Positions 14,501 to 26,389 are shown, numbered from the stretch's first letter. The stretch is 64,000 nt of DNA from Chrysomallon squamiferum (GCA_012295275.1 CM022673.1:14120788-14184787); one strand, 5' to 3'. Notes: generated by a model not told the origin, from the letters alone. Numbers and translations are program-made.

Positions 14501-17500
14501 GTGAACCAGATATTCCTGTGTCTGCTGCACCAGATATTCCTGTTCTTGATGTACCAGATATTCCCGTGTCTGCTGTACCAGATGTTGCTGTCCATGATAT
14601 GCCAGATGTTCTTGTTTTAACCGTATCTGATGTTTCTGTTCCTGATCTACCTGATATTCCAGAACCAACAGTACCAGATATTACTGTCCGTGATGTTTCA
14701 GACATTCCTCTGCCTGATATGCCAGTTGCTCCTGTGTCTCCTTCTTGAGGTGTTCTAGTCTCTGATGTAACAGATATTACTTTACGTGATATACCAGATA
14801 CTCCTGTGTCAGCTGTACCAGATACTCCTGTGTCAGCTGTACCAGATACTCCTGTGCCCGCTATCTCAGATAGTCCTATGTCAGCTGAACCCGACATTCC
14901 TCTCCCCGATGTTCCAGATATTACTGTGTCTGCTGTACCAGTTCTTTCTGTCCATGATGTTCCAGATATTCTTGTACCAACGGTATCTGATTTTCCTGTC
15001 CGTGGTGAACCAGATATTCCTGGGTCTGCTGCACCAGATATTCCTGTCCTTGATGTACCAGATATTCCCGTGTCTGCTGTACCAGATGTTGCTGTCCATG
15101 ATATGCCAGATGTTCTTGTTTTAACCGTATCTGATGTTTCTGTTCCTGATCTACCTGATATTCCTGAACCAACAGTACCAGATATTACTTTCCGTGATGT
15201 TTCAGACATTCCTCTGCCTGATATGCCAGTTGCTCCTGTGTCTCCTTCTTGAGGTGTTCTAGTCTCTGATGTAACAGATATTACTTTACGTGATATACCA
15301 GATACTCCTGTGTCAGCTGTACCAGATACTCCTGTATCAGCTGTACCAGATACTCCTGTGCCCGCTATCCCAGATAGTCCTATGTCAGGTGTACCTCTCC
15401 CCGATGTTCCAGATATTACTGTGTCTGCTGTACCAGCTCTTTCTGTCCATGATGTTCCAGATATTCTTGTACCAATGGTATCTGATTTTCCTGTCCCTGG
15501 TGAACCAGATATTCCTGTGTCTGCTGCACCAGATATTCCTGTTCTTGATGTACCAGATATTCCCGTGTCTGCTGTACCAGATGTTGCTGTCCATGATATG
15601 CCAGATGTTCCTGTTTTAATCGTATCTGATGTTTCTGTTCCTGATCTACCTGATATTCCAGAACCAACAGTACCAGATATTACTGTCCGTGATGTTCCAG
15701 ATATTCCTGTCCGTGATGTATCCGATATTCCTGTCCCTGATATGCCAGAGATTCCCGTATCAACAGTACCAGATATTACTGTGTCTAGTCCTCCAGGTAT
15801 TCCAGTCCCTGTTGTGTCAGATATTACTTTACCTGATATCCCAGATACTCCTGTGTCAGCTGTACCAGAGCCTCCTGTGCCAGCTGTCCCAGATAGTCCT
15901 ATGTCAGGTGTACCTGACATTCCTCTCCCCGATGTTCCAGATATTATTGTGTCTGCTGTACCAGATCTTTCTGTCCATGATGTTCCAGATATTCTTGTAC
16001 CAACGGTATCTGATTTTCCTGTCCCTGATGAACCAGATATTCCTGTGTCTGCTGCACCAGATATTCCTGTCCTTGATGTACCAGATATTCCCGTGTCTGC
16101 TGTACCAGATGTTGCTGTCCATGATGTTTCAGACATTCCATGCCTGATATGCCAGTGGCTCCTGTGTTCCTTGTTTCTAGTCTCTGATGTAACAGATGTT
16201 TCCGGATGTACCAGATACTCCTGTGTCAGCTATACCAGATACTCCTGTGCCCGCTATCCCAGATAGTCCTATGTCAGGTGTACCTCTCCCCGATGTTCCA
16301 GATATTACTGTGTCTGCTGTACCAGATCTTTCTGTCCATGATGTTCCAGATATTCTTGTACCAACGGTATCTGATTTTCCTGTCCCTGATGAACCAGATA
16401 TTCCTGTGTCTGGTGCACCAGATATTCCTGTCCTTGATGTGCCAGATATTCCCGTGTCTGCTGTACCAGATGTCGCTGTCCATGATGTGCTAGATGTTCT
16501 TGTTTTAACCGTATCTGATGTTTCTGTTCCCGATCTACCTGATATTCCTGAACCAACAGTGCCAGATATTACTGTCCGTGATGTTTCAGACATTCCTCTG
16601 CCTGATATGCCAGATCCTGTGTCTCCTTCTTGAGGTGTTCTAGTCTCTAATGTAACAGATATTACTTTACCGGATATACCAGATCCCTGTGTCAGCTGTA
16701 CCAGATCCCTGTGTCAGCTGTCCAGATGTCCTGTGCCCGCTATCCCAGATAGTCCTATGTCAGGTGTACCTCTCCGATGTTCCAGATATTACTGTGTCTG
16801 CTGTACCAGCTCTTTCTGTCCATGATGTTCCAGATATTCTTGTACCAACGGTATCTGATTTTCCTGTCCCTGGTGAACCAGATATTCCTGTGTCTGCTGC
16901 ACCAGATATTCCTGTCCTTGATGTACCAGATATTCCCGTGTCTGCTGTACCAGATGTTGCTGTCCATGATATGCCAGATGTTCTTGTTTTAACCGTATCT
17001 GATGTTTCTGTTCCTGATCTACCTGATATTCCTGAACCAACAGTACCAGATATTACTGTCCGTGATGTTCCAGATATTCCTGTCCGTGATGTATCCGATA
17101 TTCCTGTCCCTGATATGCCAGAGATTCCCGTATCAACAGTACCAGATATTACTGTGTCTGTTCCTCCAGGTATTCCAGTCCCTGTTGTGTCAGATATTAC
17201 TTTACCTGATATCCCAGATACTCCTGTGTCAGCTGTACCAGATACTCCTGTGCCAGCTGTCCCAGATAGTCCTATGTCAGGTGTACCCGACATTCCTCTC
17301 CCCGATGTTCCAGATATTACTGTGTCTGCTGTACCAGATCTTTCTGTCCATGATGTTCCAGATATTCTTGTACTAACGGTATCTGATTTTCCTGTCCCTG
17401 ATGAACCAGATATTCCCGTGTCTTCTGTACCAGATGTTGCTGTCCATGATGTACCAGATGTTCCCGTTTTAACCGTCTGATGTTTCTGTTCCAGATGTTG

Positions 17501-20500
17501 CTGTCCATGATGATTTTTCAGACATTCCTCTGCCTGATATGCCAGTGGCTCCTGTGTCTCCTTCTTGAGGTGTTCTAGTCTCTGATGTAACAGATATTAC
17601 TTTACCGGATGTACCAGATACTCCTGTGTCAGCTATACCAGATACTCCTGTGCCCGCTATCCCAGATAGTCCTATGTCAGGTGTACCTCTCCCCGATGTT
17701 CCAGATATTACTGTGTCTGCTGTACCAGATCTTTCTGTCCATGATGTTCCAGATATTCTTGTACCAACGGTATCTGATTTTCCTGTCCCTGGTGAACCGG
17801 ATATTCCTGTGTCTGGTGCACCAGATATTCCTGTCCGTGATGTGCCAGATATTCCCGTGTCTGCTGTACCAGATGTCGCTGTCCATGATGTGCTAGATGT
17901 TCTTGTTTTAACCGTATCTGATGTTTCTGTTCCCGATCTACCTGATATTCCTGAACCAACAGTGCCAGATATTACTGTCCGTGATGTTTCAGACATTCCT
18001 CTGCCTGATATGCCAGTTGCTCCTGTGTCTCCTTCTTGAGGTGTTCTAGTCTCTGATGTAACAGATATTACTTTACCGGATATACCAGATACTCCTGTGT
18101 CAGCTGTACCAGATACTCCTGTGTCAGCTGTACCAGATACTCCTGTGCCCGCTATCCCAGATAGTCCTATGTCAGCTGAACCCGACATTCCTCTCCCCGA
18201 TTTTCCAGATATTACTGTGTCTGCTGTACCAGTTATTTCTGTCCATGATGTTCCAGATATTCTTGTACCAACGGTATCTGATTTTCCTGTCCCTGGTGAA
18301 CCAGATATTCCTGGGTCTGCTGCACCAGATATTCCTGTCCTTGATGTACCAGATATTCCCGTGTCTGCTGTACCAGATGTTGCTGTCCATGATATGCCAG
18401 ATGTTCTTGTTTTAACCGTATCTGATGTTTCTGTTCCTGATCTACCTGATATTCCTGAACCAACAGTACCAGATATTACTGTCCGTGATGTTTCAGACAT
18501 TCCTCTGCCTGATATGCCAGTTGCTCCTGTGTCTCCTTCTTGAGGTGTTCTAGTCTCTGATGTAACAGATATTACTTTACGTGATATACCAGATACTCCT
18601 GTGTCAGCTGTACCAGATACTCCTGTGTCAGCTGTACCAGATACTCCTGTGCCCGCTATCCCAGATAGTCCTATGTCAGGTGTACCTCTCCCCGATGTTC
18701 CAGATATTACTGTGTCTGCTGTACCAGCTCTTTCTGTCCATGATGTTCCAGATATTCTTGTACCAACGGTATCTGATTTTCCTGTCCCTGATGAACCAGA
18801 TATTCCTGTGTCTGGTGTCTGCTGCACCAGATATTCCTGTCCTTGATGTACCAGATATTCCTGTCCATGATCTGCTTCTTGTACCAGATGTTGTTCTGTC
18901 CATGATGTTTCAGACCATTCCTCTGCCCGTGATATCCCAGTGGCCGATATGCCTGTGTCCTCCCTTCTTGAGGTGTTCTAGTCTCTGATGTAACAGATAT
19001 TACTTTACCGGATATACCAGATACTCCTGTGTCAGCTATACCAGATACTCCTGTGCCCGCTATCCCAGATAGTCCTATGTCAGGTGTACCTCTCCCCGAT
19101 GTTCCAGATATTACTGTGTCTGCTGTACCAGATCTTTCTGTCCATGATGTTCCAGATATTCTTGTACTAACGGTATCTGATTTTCCTGTCCCTGGTGAAC
19201 CAGATATTCCTGTGTCTGCTGCACCAGATATTCCTGTCCTTGATGTGCCAGATATTCCCGTGTCTGCTGTACCAGATGTTGCTGTCCATGATATGCCAGA
19301 TGTTCTTGTTTTAACCGTATCTGATGTTTCTGTTCCTGATCTACCTGATATTCCTGAACCAACAGTACCAGATATTACTGTCCGTGATGTTTCAGATATT
19401 CCTCTGCCTGATATGCCAGTGGCTCCTGTGTCTCCTTCTTGAGGTGTTCTAGTCTCTGATGTGCTAGATATTACTTTACCGGATATACCAGATACTCCTG
19501 TGTCAGCTATACCAGATACTCCTGTGTCAGCTATACCAGATACTCCTGTTCCCGCTATCCCAGATAGTCCTATATCAGGTGTACCTGACATTCCTCTCCA
19601 CGATGTTCCAGATATTACTGTGTCTCCTGTACCAGATCTTTCTGTCCATGATGTTCCAGATATTCTTGTACCAACGGTATCTGATTTTCCTGTCCCTGAT
19701 GAACCAGATATTCCTGTGTCTGGTGCACCAGATATTCCTGTCCGTGATGTGCCAGATATTCCCGTGTCTGCTGTACCAGATGTCGCTGTCCATGATGTGC
19801 TAGATGTTCTTGTTTTAACCGTATCTGATGTTTCTGTTCCGGATCTACCTGATATTCCTGAACCAACAGTACCAGATATTACTGTCCGTGATGTTTCAGA
19901 TATTCCTCTGCCTGATATGCCAGTGGCTCCTGTGTCTCCTTCTTGAGGTGTTCTAGTCTCTGATGTGCTAGATATTACTTTACCGGATATACCAGATACT
20001 CCTGTGTCAGCTATACCAGATACTCCTGTGTCAGCTATACCAGATACTCCTGTTCCCGCTATCCCAGATAGTCCTATATCAGGTGTACCTGACATTCCTC
20101 TCCACGATGTTCCAGATATTACTGTGTCTCCTGTACCAGATCTTTCTGTCCATGATGTTCCAGATATTCTTGTACCAACGGTATCTGATTTTCCTGTCTC
20201 TGATGAACCAGATATTCCTGTGTCTGGTGCACCAGACATTGCTGTCTTTGATGTGGCAGATATTGCTCTGTCTCCTGTACCAGATGTTGTTGTCCATGAT
20301 GTGCCAGTTATTCTTTTATTAACCGTATCTGATTTTCCTGTACCTGATGTACCAGATATTCCTCTGTCTGCTGCACGAGATATTCCTGTCGTTGATGTGC
20401 CAGATATTCCTATGTCTGCTCTTCCAGATGTTGCTGTCCATGATGTGCCAGATATTCTTGTATTGATTGAATCTGATGTTGCTGTTTCTGATCTACCTGA

Positions 20501-21963
20501 TATTCCTGAACCATCCGTACCAGATATTACTGTCCGTGATGTTTCAGATATTCCTGTGCCTGATGTGCCAGATATTCCTGTGTCTGCTTCTTGAGGTGTT
20601 CTAGTCTCTGATGTAACATATATTACTTTACGTGATATACCAGATACTCCTGTGTCAGCTGTACCAGATACTCCTGTGCCAGCTGTCCCAGATAGTCCTA
20701 TGTCAGGTGTACCTCTCCCCGATGTTCCAGATATTACTGTGTCTGCTGTACTAGATCTTTCTATCCATGTTGTTCCAGATATTCTTTTGTTAACGGTATC
20801 TGATTTTCCTGTCCCTGATGTACTAGATATTCCTGTGTCTGCTGTACCAGATGTTGCTGTCCATGATATGCCAGATTTTCTTGTTTTAACCGTATCTGAT
20901 GTTTCTGTTCCTGCTCTACCTGATATTCCTGAACCAACAGTACCAGATATTACTGTCCGTGATGTTTCAGATGTTCCTGTGCCTGATTTGTCAGATATTC
21001 CTGTGTCTGCTCCTTGAGACATTCCAGTCCCGGCTGTAACAGATATTACTTTCCCTGATGTACCAGCTATTCCTGTGTCAACTATTCCAGATACTCGTTT
21101 GTCAGGTCTACCTGACATTCCTGTCTCTGATGTCCCAGTTATTACTTTGCCTGATGTACCATTTGTTAGTGTGCGAGATTCACCAGATTTTCCTGCTTTG
21201 ATAGTATCAGATATTCTTGTCGATGAGGTTACTGAATCAACAGTACCAGATATTCCTTTCCCTGATATGCCAGATATTCCTGTGTCAGCTATACCAGATA
21301 CTCCTGTGCCAGCTATCCCAGATAGTCCTATGTCAGGTGTACCTCTCCCCGATGTTCCAGATATTACTGTGTCTGCTGTACCAGATCTTTCTGTCCATGA
21401 TGTTCTAGATATTCTTGTACCAACGGTATCTGATTTTCCTGTCCCTGATGTACCAGATATTCTTCTGTCTGCTGCACCAGATATTCCTGTCCTTGATGTG
21501 CCAGAAATTCCTGTGTCTCCTGTACCAGATGTTGCTGTCCATGATGTGGCAGATATTCTTGTATTAACGGTTTCTGATTTTCCTGTCCTTGATGTACCAG
21601 ATATTTCTCTGTCTGCTGTACCAGATATTCCTGTCCTTGTTGTCCCAGATATTCCTGTGTCTCCTGTACCAGATGTTGCTGTCCATGATGTGCCAGATAT
21701 TCCTGTATCTGCTGTACCAAATATTCCTGTCCCTGATGTACCAAATATTCGTGTAACAACCGCAGCAGGTGTTCCTGTTCTTGTACCAGATGTTCCTGTT
21801 CTTGTAATATTCAATGTTCCTGTTCCTGTAGTATTAGATGTTCTTGCTCCTATAATAGCAGAGTTTCCTGTTCCTGTTGAATCCGATGTTCCTTTTCCTA
21901 TAGTATCCGACATTCTTGTTCCTGTAATATTAGATGTTCCCGTATCTGAAGTATCAGTCTTAG
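5538..21963 (-). CDS. Giant octapeptide-repeat secreted-type protein (single exon of about 16.4 kb)
   Basis: The exon opens at 21,963 after TTTTTATTTTGCAG in phase 1 (CT AAG ACT GAT) and closes with TGA at 5538-5540, about 5,400 codons. The protein is a near-continuous run of octapeptides such as GISGTADT, GISGTSRT, GVSGTADT and GKSDTVGT. It is dominated by Gly, Ser, Thr and Ile, with charged positions scattered. The first part is less regular and has sequons NIT, NTT and NIT. Cysteine is absent except for three near the C-terminus (MLCRP modules). Four clusters of indels between 16.1 and 19.0 kb shift the frame; 5538-16,136 alone is 3,532 codons without a stop. No signal exon was found within 1 kb upstream; the M2 signal exon (24,281-24,221) is in matching phase. 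Composition suggests a heavily O-glycosylated mucin-like or structural secreted protein. The G-x-S-G-T-x-x-T octad also recalls beta-solenoid octad repeats. I recognise no family. Confidence 0.65.
5640..5835 (-). other. C-terminal cysteine modules of the giant protein
   Basis: Three 24-residue (72-bp) modules near the C-terminus each contain VMLCRP[ED]KA, with single cysteine codons near 5668, 5740 and 5812. They are the only cysteines visible in the in-frame protein. The last roughly 40 residues return to the octapeptide pattern and end in AKPGTSS. C-terminal disulfide linkage between chains is a possible role, by inference only. Confidence 0.7.
6600..20650. repeat. Higher-order 24-bp repeat array (units of about 471-930 bp)
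   Basis: The basic unit is 24 bp, one octapeptide. Using the recurrent plus-strand landmark CTCCTTCTTGAGGTG, unit lengths from left to right are 504, 528, 504, 930, 471, 912, 504, 927, 471, 495, 495 and 504 bp, then irregular values from about 430 to 930 bp. A third level exists: the 504-930-471 pattern recurs about every 2.8-2.9 kb (for example 9601, 12,418 and 15,310). Unit lengths up to 16.1 kb are multiples of three, so the minus-strand frame survives unit gain and loss. Confidence 0.85.
16137..18970 (-). other. Frame-broken segment of the giant exon
   Basis: Four indel clusters, at about 16,140-16,200, 16,610-16,790, 17,410-17,520 and 18,815-18,965, put successive blocks in different frames. 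Each cluster holds several small deletions against neighbouring repeat units, for example CTCTCCGATG in place of CTCTCCCCGATG and shortened CAGATACTCCTG units. Between clusters the octapeptide frame is clean. This is what incomplete consensus polishing inside a long repeat looks like, although real decay is not excluded. Confidence 0.6.
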
Positions 21964-22088
21964 CTGCAAAATAAAAAATAAAAAAAATTAGAACGTGCGT
22001 GTGTTCATGCATGAATACCTATATTTATGTATATTATATATGTAAAATGTATTGATGCATGTGTATGTATATATGTATGTATACATTT
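21964..22088 (-). other. Splice acceptor and upstream intron of the giant exon
   Basis: On the minus strand a run of T with a few A leads into TTTTGCAG at 21,964-21,971. An in-frame ATG at 22,012 could start a leader-like peptide (MHEHTHVLIFFIFYF), but its hydrophobic residues come from the pyrimidine tract. An acceptor is the better explanation. Confidence 0.65.
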
Positions 22089-22542
22089 AGGATTTTGAAT
22101 ATTCTCTGTCTTATGTACGTCTGAGTAAACTCAGCACATAGACAATATTCGGAAATGCACTGGCACAGGAGGATAAAGTCCAATCAAGACCTCACAAATC
22201 CGTGAGATACCGCTGACGAAACTCAATGGTCTGACACCCCATTCGCCAACACTCCGAAGGCGGACGATGTTACCGTTCGGTCATCGAGATTATCTTTAAA
22301 AAAGTTGCTGAATAACCGAGGGTAATCATCGCCTCCCATGAAGCACGCCGTTCTTTTGTCTTTCGTCATTTTTGCGTGAATCTGTTTTTTGTGGGAAACC
22401 TGGCACTGGCAAGTATGTAGTTTTAGGATTTTGAATATTCTCTGTTTTATGTACGTCTGAATAGACTGTGCATGTAGATAAGATTCAGAAACGCATTGGC
22501 ACGCGAGGACAAAGTCCAATCACGATCTCCCAAACCCGTCAT
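22089..22542. repeat. Pair of direct repeats of about 115 bp around a unique core
   Basis: Copies at 22,089-22,205 and 22,425-22,542 both start AGGATTTTGAATATTCTCTG and contain GCA(C/T)TGGCAC(A/G)(C/G)GAGGA(T/C)AAAGTC. A more diverged partial copy lies at 25,980-26,150. The 220-bp core has a minus-strand open frame of 98 residues, MDFVLACQ to GVLANGVSDH, with no recognisable domain. This looks like a fragment of a dispersed repeat; no terminal structure identifies its class. Confidence 0.5.
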
Positions 22543-22574
22543 GTATGTATGTATTTATGTATATATATATATGT

Positions 22575-22672
22575 GAATGTATGTATGTATGTATGTATGT
22601 ATGTATGTATGTATGTATGTATGTATGTATGTATGTATGTATGTATGTATGTATGTATGTATGTATGTATGT
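22575..22672. repeat. (GTAT)n microsatellite
   Basis: About 24 tandem GTAT/ATGT units. Confidence 0.95.
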
Positions 22673-23095
22673 GTATTTATATATGTGTATTTGTGTATGT
22701 ATATATGTATCTATGAATGTATGTACTAAATAAATTAATATAATACTGGTACCGAATCATTTATCAGGATTTTAGAAATCCGAAAAATCCAGGAAACTAG
22801 ATAATTTTTTTTTCTTTTTTTTCCCCCTGTAGTTCGTCATTCGGCTGTATTGTTCTAGTTTTAGCGACGTACGCATTAACGGATGCCAGTTTATATGAGT
22901 TATTTAGAAAGACATTTAAGCGTATTAAGAAATACATTAATTTGTAGCCTACATGTGTCTTTTAAATAAAAATTATGTTCTTTACTTTTCTTACTGGATA
23001 TTTTACAATGTATTCTATTAAGGTATTAATAAAGATCAAACAGACCTTGCTTTAAGAGTGCGTTGACTTGTGTCTGTTAAATACAGTTTATTTTT

Positions 23096-23533
23096 TTATT
23101 TTTCACTGTTTATTTTATATTTTAAGTAAAGATGTAGCTTGTCTCCAGAAACCCGGTTCACCTCGGGCCCAAGCTTGAAGTATAAATGGTTCGGTACCTG
23201 AATAGTGTAATCTAACCTAAGTATGCCTGTTTGATTGGTGCCGTCATTACCAGTTTGTGTGTCCGTTTGAACCTTACCGTCCTTACCAATGAATGTGCCT
23301 GCTTGAGCGGTGTAAGCTGTATCTGTGCCTGCTTGTGGTTTGCGGCCATTATCACCGTCTCTGCCTTCATGTGTCATGTAGCCATTGCCAGGAGCTACTG
23401 TTGTCGTTGATACACCGGAACCGATAGCTGGTAATTACAAAATAACAGGATCACTGTTAGTTTTCATACAAACCAAGATTTTTTATTTAATTATCCTAAT
23501 AAATTTTTATTCTACAGTTTACTTATTTAGTGC

Positions 23534-23606
<73 letters not shown>

Positions 23607-23637
23607 AATCGTCTATTACCTTTAATCTTTTGCTCTC

Positions 23638-23718
<81 letters not shown>

Positions 23719-24148
23719 ATATTTGCTTTGATTTTCGATCATTCTCTACTTTAAAATTTTCATATCTGAAACTTTTTTTTTCCAAAACAAACGCAAAGGA
23801 ATTTTGATGATAAAGTACAGTTTGAAATTCCTGTCTTTCCCGCCATTTCTTTACAATCCCCTGTTATTTTTATTTTTATTTCTATTTCTATTTTATTTCA
23901 TTATAAAACAATATTCAGTATTTAGATATTGTTCATGTTTCATAATTGTTGAAGGGACAGTAGCTTCAGTAGTAGCAGTAGTTGTTGTATCAGAAGTAAA
24001 AGTAATAGTAATACTCTCTGTTGTAGCAGTAGCTATATTTATAATAGTAATATTAATAATAATTATAATATGGTAGTAGTGGTAGTAGTAGTAGAAGTAG
24101 TAGTAGTACTAGTAATAGTATAGCAGTAGAATTAGTAGTAGTAGTAGC

Positions 24149-24192
<44 letters not shown>

Positions 24193-24281
24193 CAGCCGTG
24201 TAAAGCAGATAGTAACTTACGTAACAGTCTACAATCGTTGATCACGCATAAAAAACATGTCAGTGACAGAAGTGTTGTCAT
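23096..24281 (-). CDS. Gene M2: M1 paralogue with deleted and re-read C-terminus (2 coding exons)
   Basis: Coding exons are 24,281-24,221 (signal) and 23,427-23,096 (body), phase 1, about 130 residues. The leader MTTLLSLTCFLCVINDCRLL differs from M1 by four residues, including an Asp near its end. The body keeps the Thr/Gly part of M1 up to the sequon NQT. A 342-bp deletion relative to M1 (M1 positions 331-672) then joins it to what is 3' UTR in M1. The octapeptides and most sequons are lost and about 40 new residues are added (from ILRLDYTIQVPNHLYF), ending at TAA 23,096-23,098. AATAAA follows directly. The signal exon is also phase-compatible with the giant exon at 21,963, so this gene may supply that protein's leader. 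Confidence 0.65.
23535..23714. repeat. (AAT)n and (CT)n microsatellites in M2 intron
   Basis: (AAT)n at about 23,535-23,602 and (CT)n at 23,647-23,714; counterpart of 979-1163. Confidence 0.95.
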
Positions 24282-24389
24282 GTTCACTGAAACAAACAAA
24301 ACAATAATAATAATAATAATAACACTAATAATAATAAATAAACAAATAAATTAATGAAAATAAAATTAATAATAATAATAATAATATTA

Positions 24390-24480
24390 AATATGTAATG
24401 AACAACATGAAATCTCTAAAAACACATTCGTTAGTTTAGAAATGTATTTATTATCACTAAAATGTTTACACACACAAACA

Positions 24481-24525
<45 letters not shown>

Positions 24526-24615
24526 ATACACTTGTCAGACAACACACTTGCCTGTATCTATTACGATGAATGTTTGTATAATAACGTAAACTAATTGCAC
24601 TGCACACTTATAAGT
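24390..24615. repeat. Left arm of an inverted repeat (right arm 26,390-26,615)
   Basis: The sequence from TATGTAATGAACAACATGAA through the (CA)n to TAATTGCACTGCACAC reappears in reverse complement at 26,390-26,615, including the (GT)n. Copy 1 of the segmental duplication has only the direct version (about 1998-2220), so the inverted arm arose after the duplication. Confidence 0.75.
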
Positions 24616-24851
24616 ATTAACAGGAATAAAAATATATAACCGTTTGAAAAGTGACATGAGAAATAGAGTTGATTCAACATCGCTGTGTTTGGGCGGGTTT
24701 GTTTCCCATGCTATCACGTGACATAAAGCATTATTCAAGCTGCTTTTTTTCGAGCTCTGCTAAGTAATAAATGCGATTTCTTATCTCTTGCGAAAGTAAA
24801 TAAATTATGATGGTGATGATGATGATAATGATAATGACAATAATAATGGTG

Positions 24852-24891
<40 letters not shown>

Positions 24892-24899
24892 TTATATTT

Positions 24900-25133
24900 A
24901 TGTGCATACTTGTGCATATGTGTGTGAATGCGTGCGTGCGTGTGTGTGTGTTGTTTTTAAAAATGTTGCATCGTTTTAATGTAAGTATATAGACAAGGAT
25001 GCTGATAACAAAATGTGTCAGAAATTTGTTTTACCACAAGATGGATTACATCAAGTACACTAGCAAGTAATTAAACACTTAAAAGTAATATCTTCCTTTT
25101 CTGTTCTGACAAATGCACATAGTAGTAGTAGTA

Positions 25134-25205
<72 letters not shown>

Positions 25206-25471
25206 GTAATAATGTATCTTTATATGTATACTAGTGCATATGTGTGTGAGTGCGTGCGTGCGTGTGTGTGTGTTGTTTTTAAAAATGTTGCCTCGTTTTA
25301 ACGTAAGTACATAGACAAGGATGTTGATAACAAAATGTGTCAGAAATTTGTTTTACCACAAGATGGATTACGTCAAGTACACTAGCAGGTAATTAAACAC
25401 TTAAAAGTAATATCTTCCTTTTCTGTTCTGACACATGCATATAGTGGTAGTAGTAGTAGTAGTTGTAGTAG

Positions 25472-25503
<32 letters not shown>

Positions 25504-25745
25504 GTAATAATTTATCTTTATATGTATACTTGTGCATATGTGTGAGTGCATGCGTGTGTGTGTGTGTGTGAGTGTGTTATTTTTAGAAATGTTGCCTCGT
25601 TTTAACGTAACTACATAGACAAGGATGTTGATAACAAAATGTGTCAGAAGTTTGTTTTACCACAAGATGGATTACGTCAAGTACACTAGCAGGTAATTAA
25701 ACACTTAAAAGTAATATCTTCCTTTTCTGTTCTGACAAATGCACA
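24900..25745. repeat. Tandem triplication of a roughly 310-bp segment
   Basis: Three copies, at about 24,900-25,120, 25,210-25,440 and 25,520-25,745, share GTGCATA, TGTCAGAAATTTGTTTTACC and TATCTTCCTTTTCTGTTCTG and are separated by GTA/AAT repeats. The first copy of the segmental duplication has only one (2513-2743). Confidence 0.85.
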
Positions 25746-25804
<59 letters not shown>

Positions 25805-26207
25805 ATAATAATAATAATAATAACAATAACAACAATAATAATAGTACACTAATAATAACAACAACATTAATAATAATAATAATAGTACACTAATAATAAC
25901 AACAACATTAATAATAATATAACAGTAACAAAAACAATAACAATAATAATAATAATAAGTATGTATGTATTTGTTTTTTTAAGATTTATATATTCTTTGT
26001 CTTATGTACCTATGTATGTACGAGTGTATGTATATATATATATATATTTTGTATGTATGTATGTAGTATGTATGTAGTATGTATGTATGTATGTGTGTAT
26101 GTATGTATGTATGTGTGTAAGAATTGAAAAATGCACTGGCACAGGAATATGTGAGTCTCTGTCTGTCAGTGTTTGTGTGTCTATTTATATATAATTCCAC
26201 AACTTAC

Positions 26208-26315
26208 CTTAATATCTATGTGTACCTGAAGATAGCGCTAAGAAAAATGAATTATCTCCAAAATCTTTTATAGGTAATAAAGTAAAGACTTTATGTCGGC
26301 GTGTACGACCAATGC
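26208..26315 (-). promoter_or_regulatory. M2 promoter: CCAAT and TATAAAAG boxes and non-coding first exon
   Basis: This matches the M1 promoter: GGTGGGG and an inverted CCAAT box near 26,307-26,325, TATAAAAG at about 26,265-26,272, and donor ATTAAG|GTAAGT with its last exon base at 26,208. Transcription should start near 26,240. It would drive M2 and, if splicing allows, the giant exon. Confidence 0.65.
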
Positions 26316-26389
26316 AAGCCCCACCTAGCACTGCACGCGCCGGTGTCAGGTATGTTATAGATTTACAGCAACTACGGATAATTATACAT

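Noticed and set aside
21964-22012. MHEHTHVLIFFIFYFAAK as the real start of the giant protein
   Set aside because: Its hydrophobic residues are the pyrimidine tract of a good splice acceptor. It is kept only as a weak alternative.
5538-22012. CRISPR-like or prokaryotic repeat array
   Set aside because: Repeats are contiguous 24-bp coding units with no spacers, in a genome with spliceosomal introns.
22223-22519. 98-residue minus-strand frame ending GVLANGVSDH
   Set aside because: It spans the core and one arm of a dispersed repeat; no domain and no splice or promoter signals.
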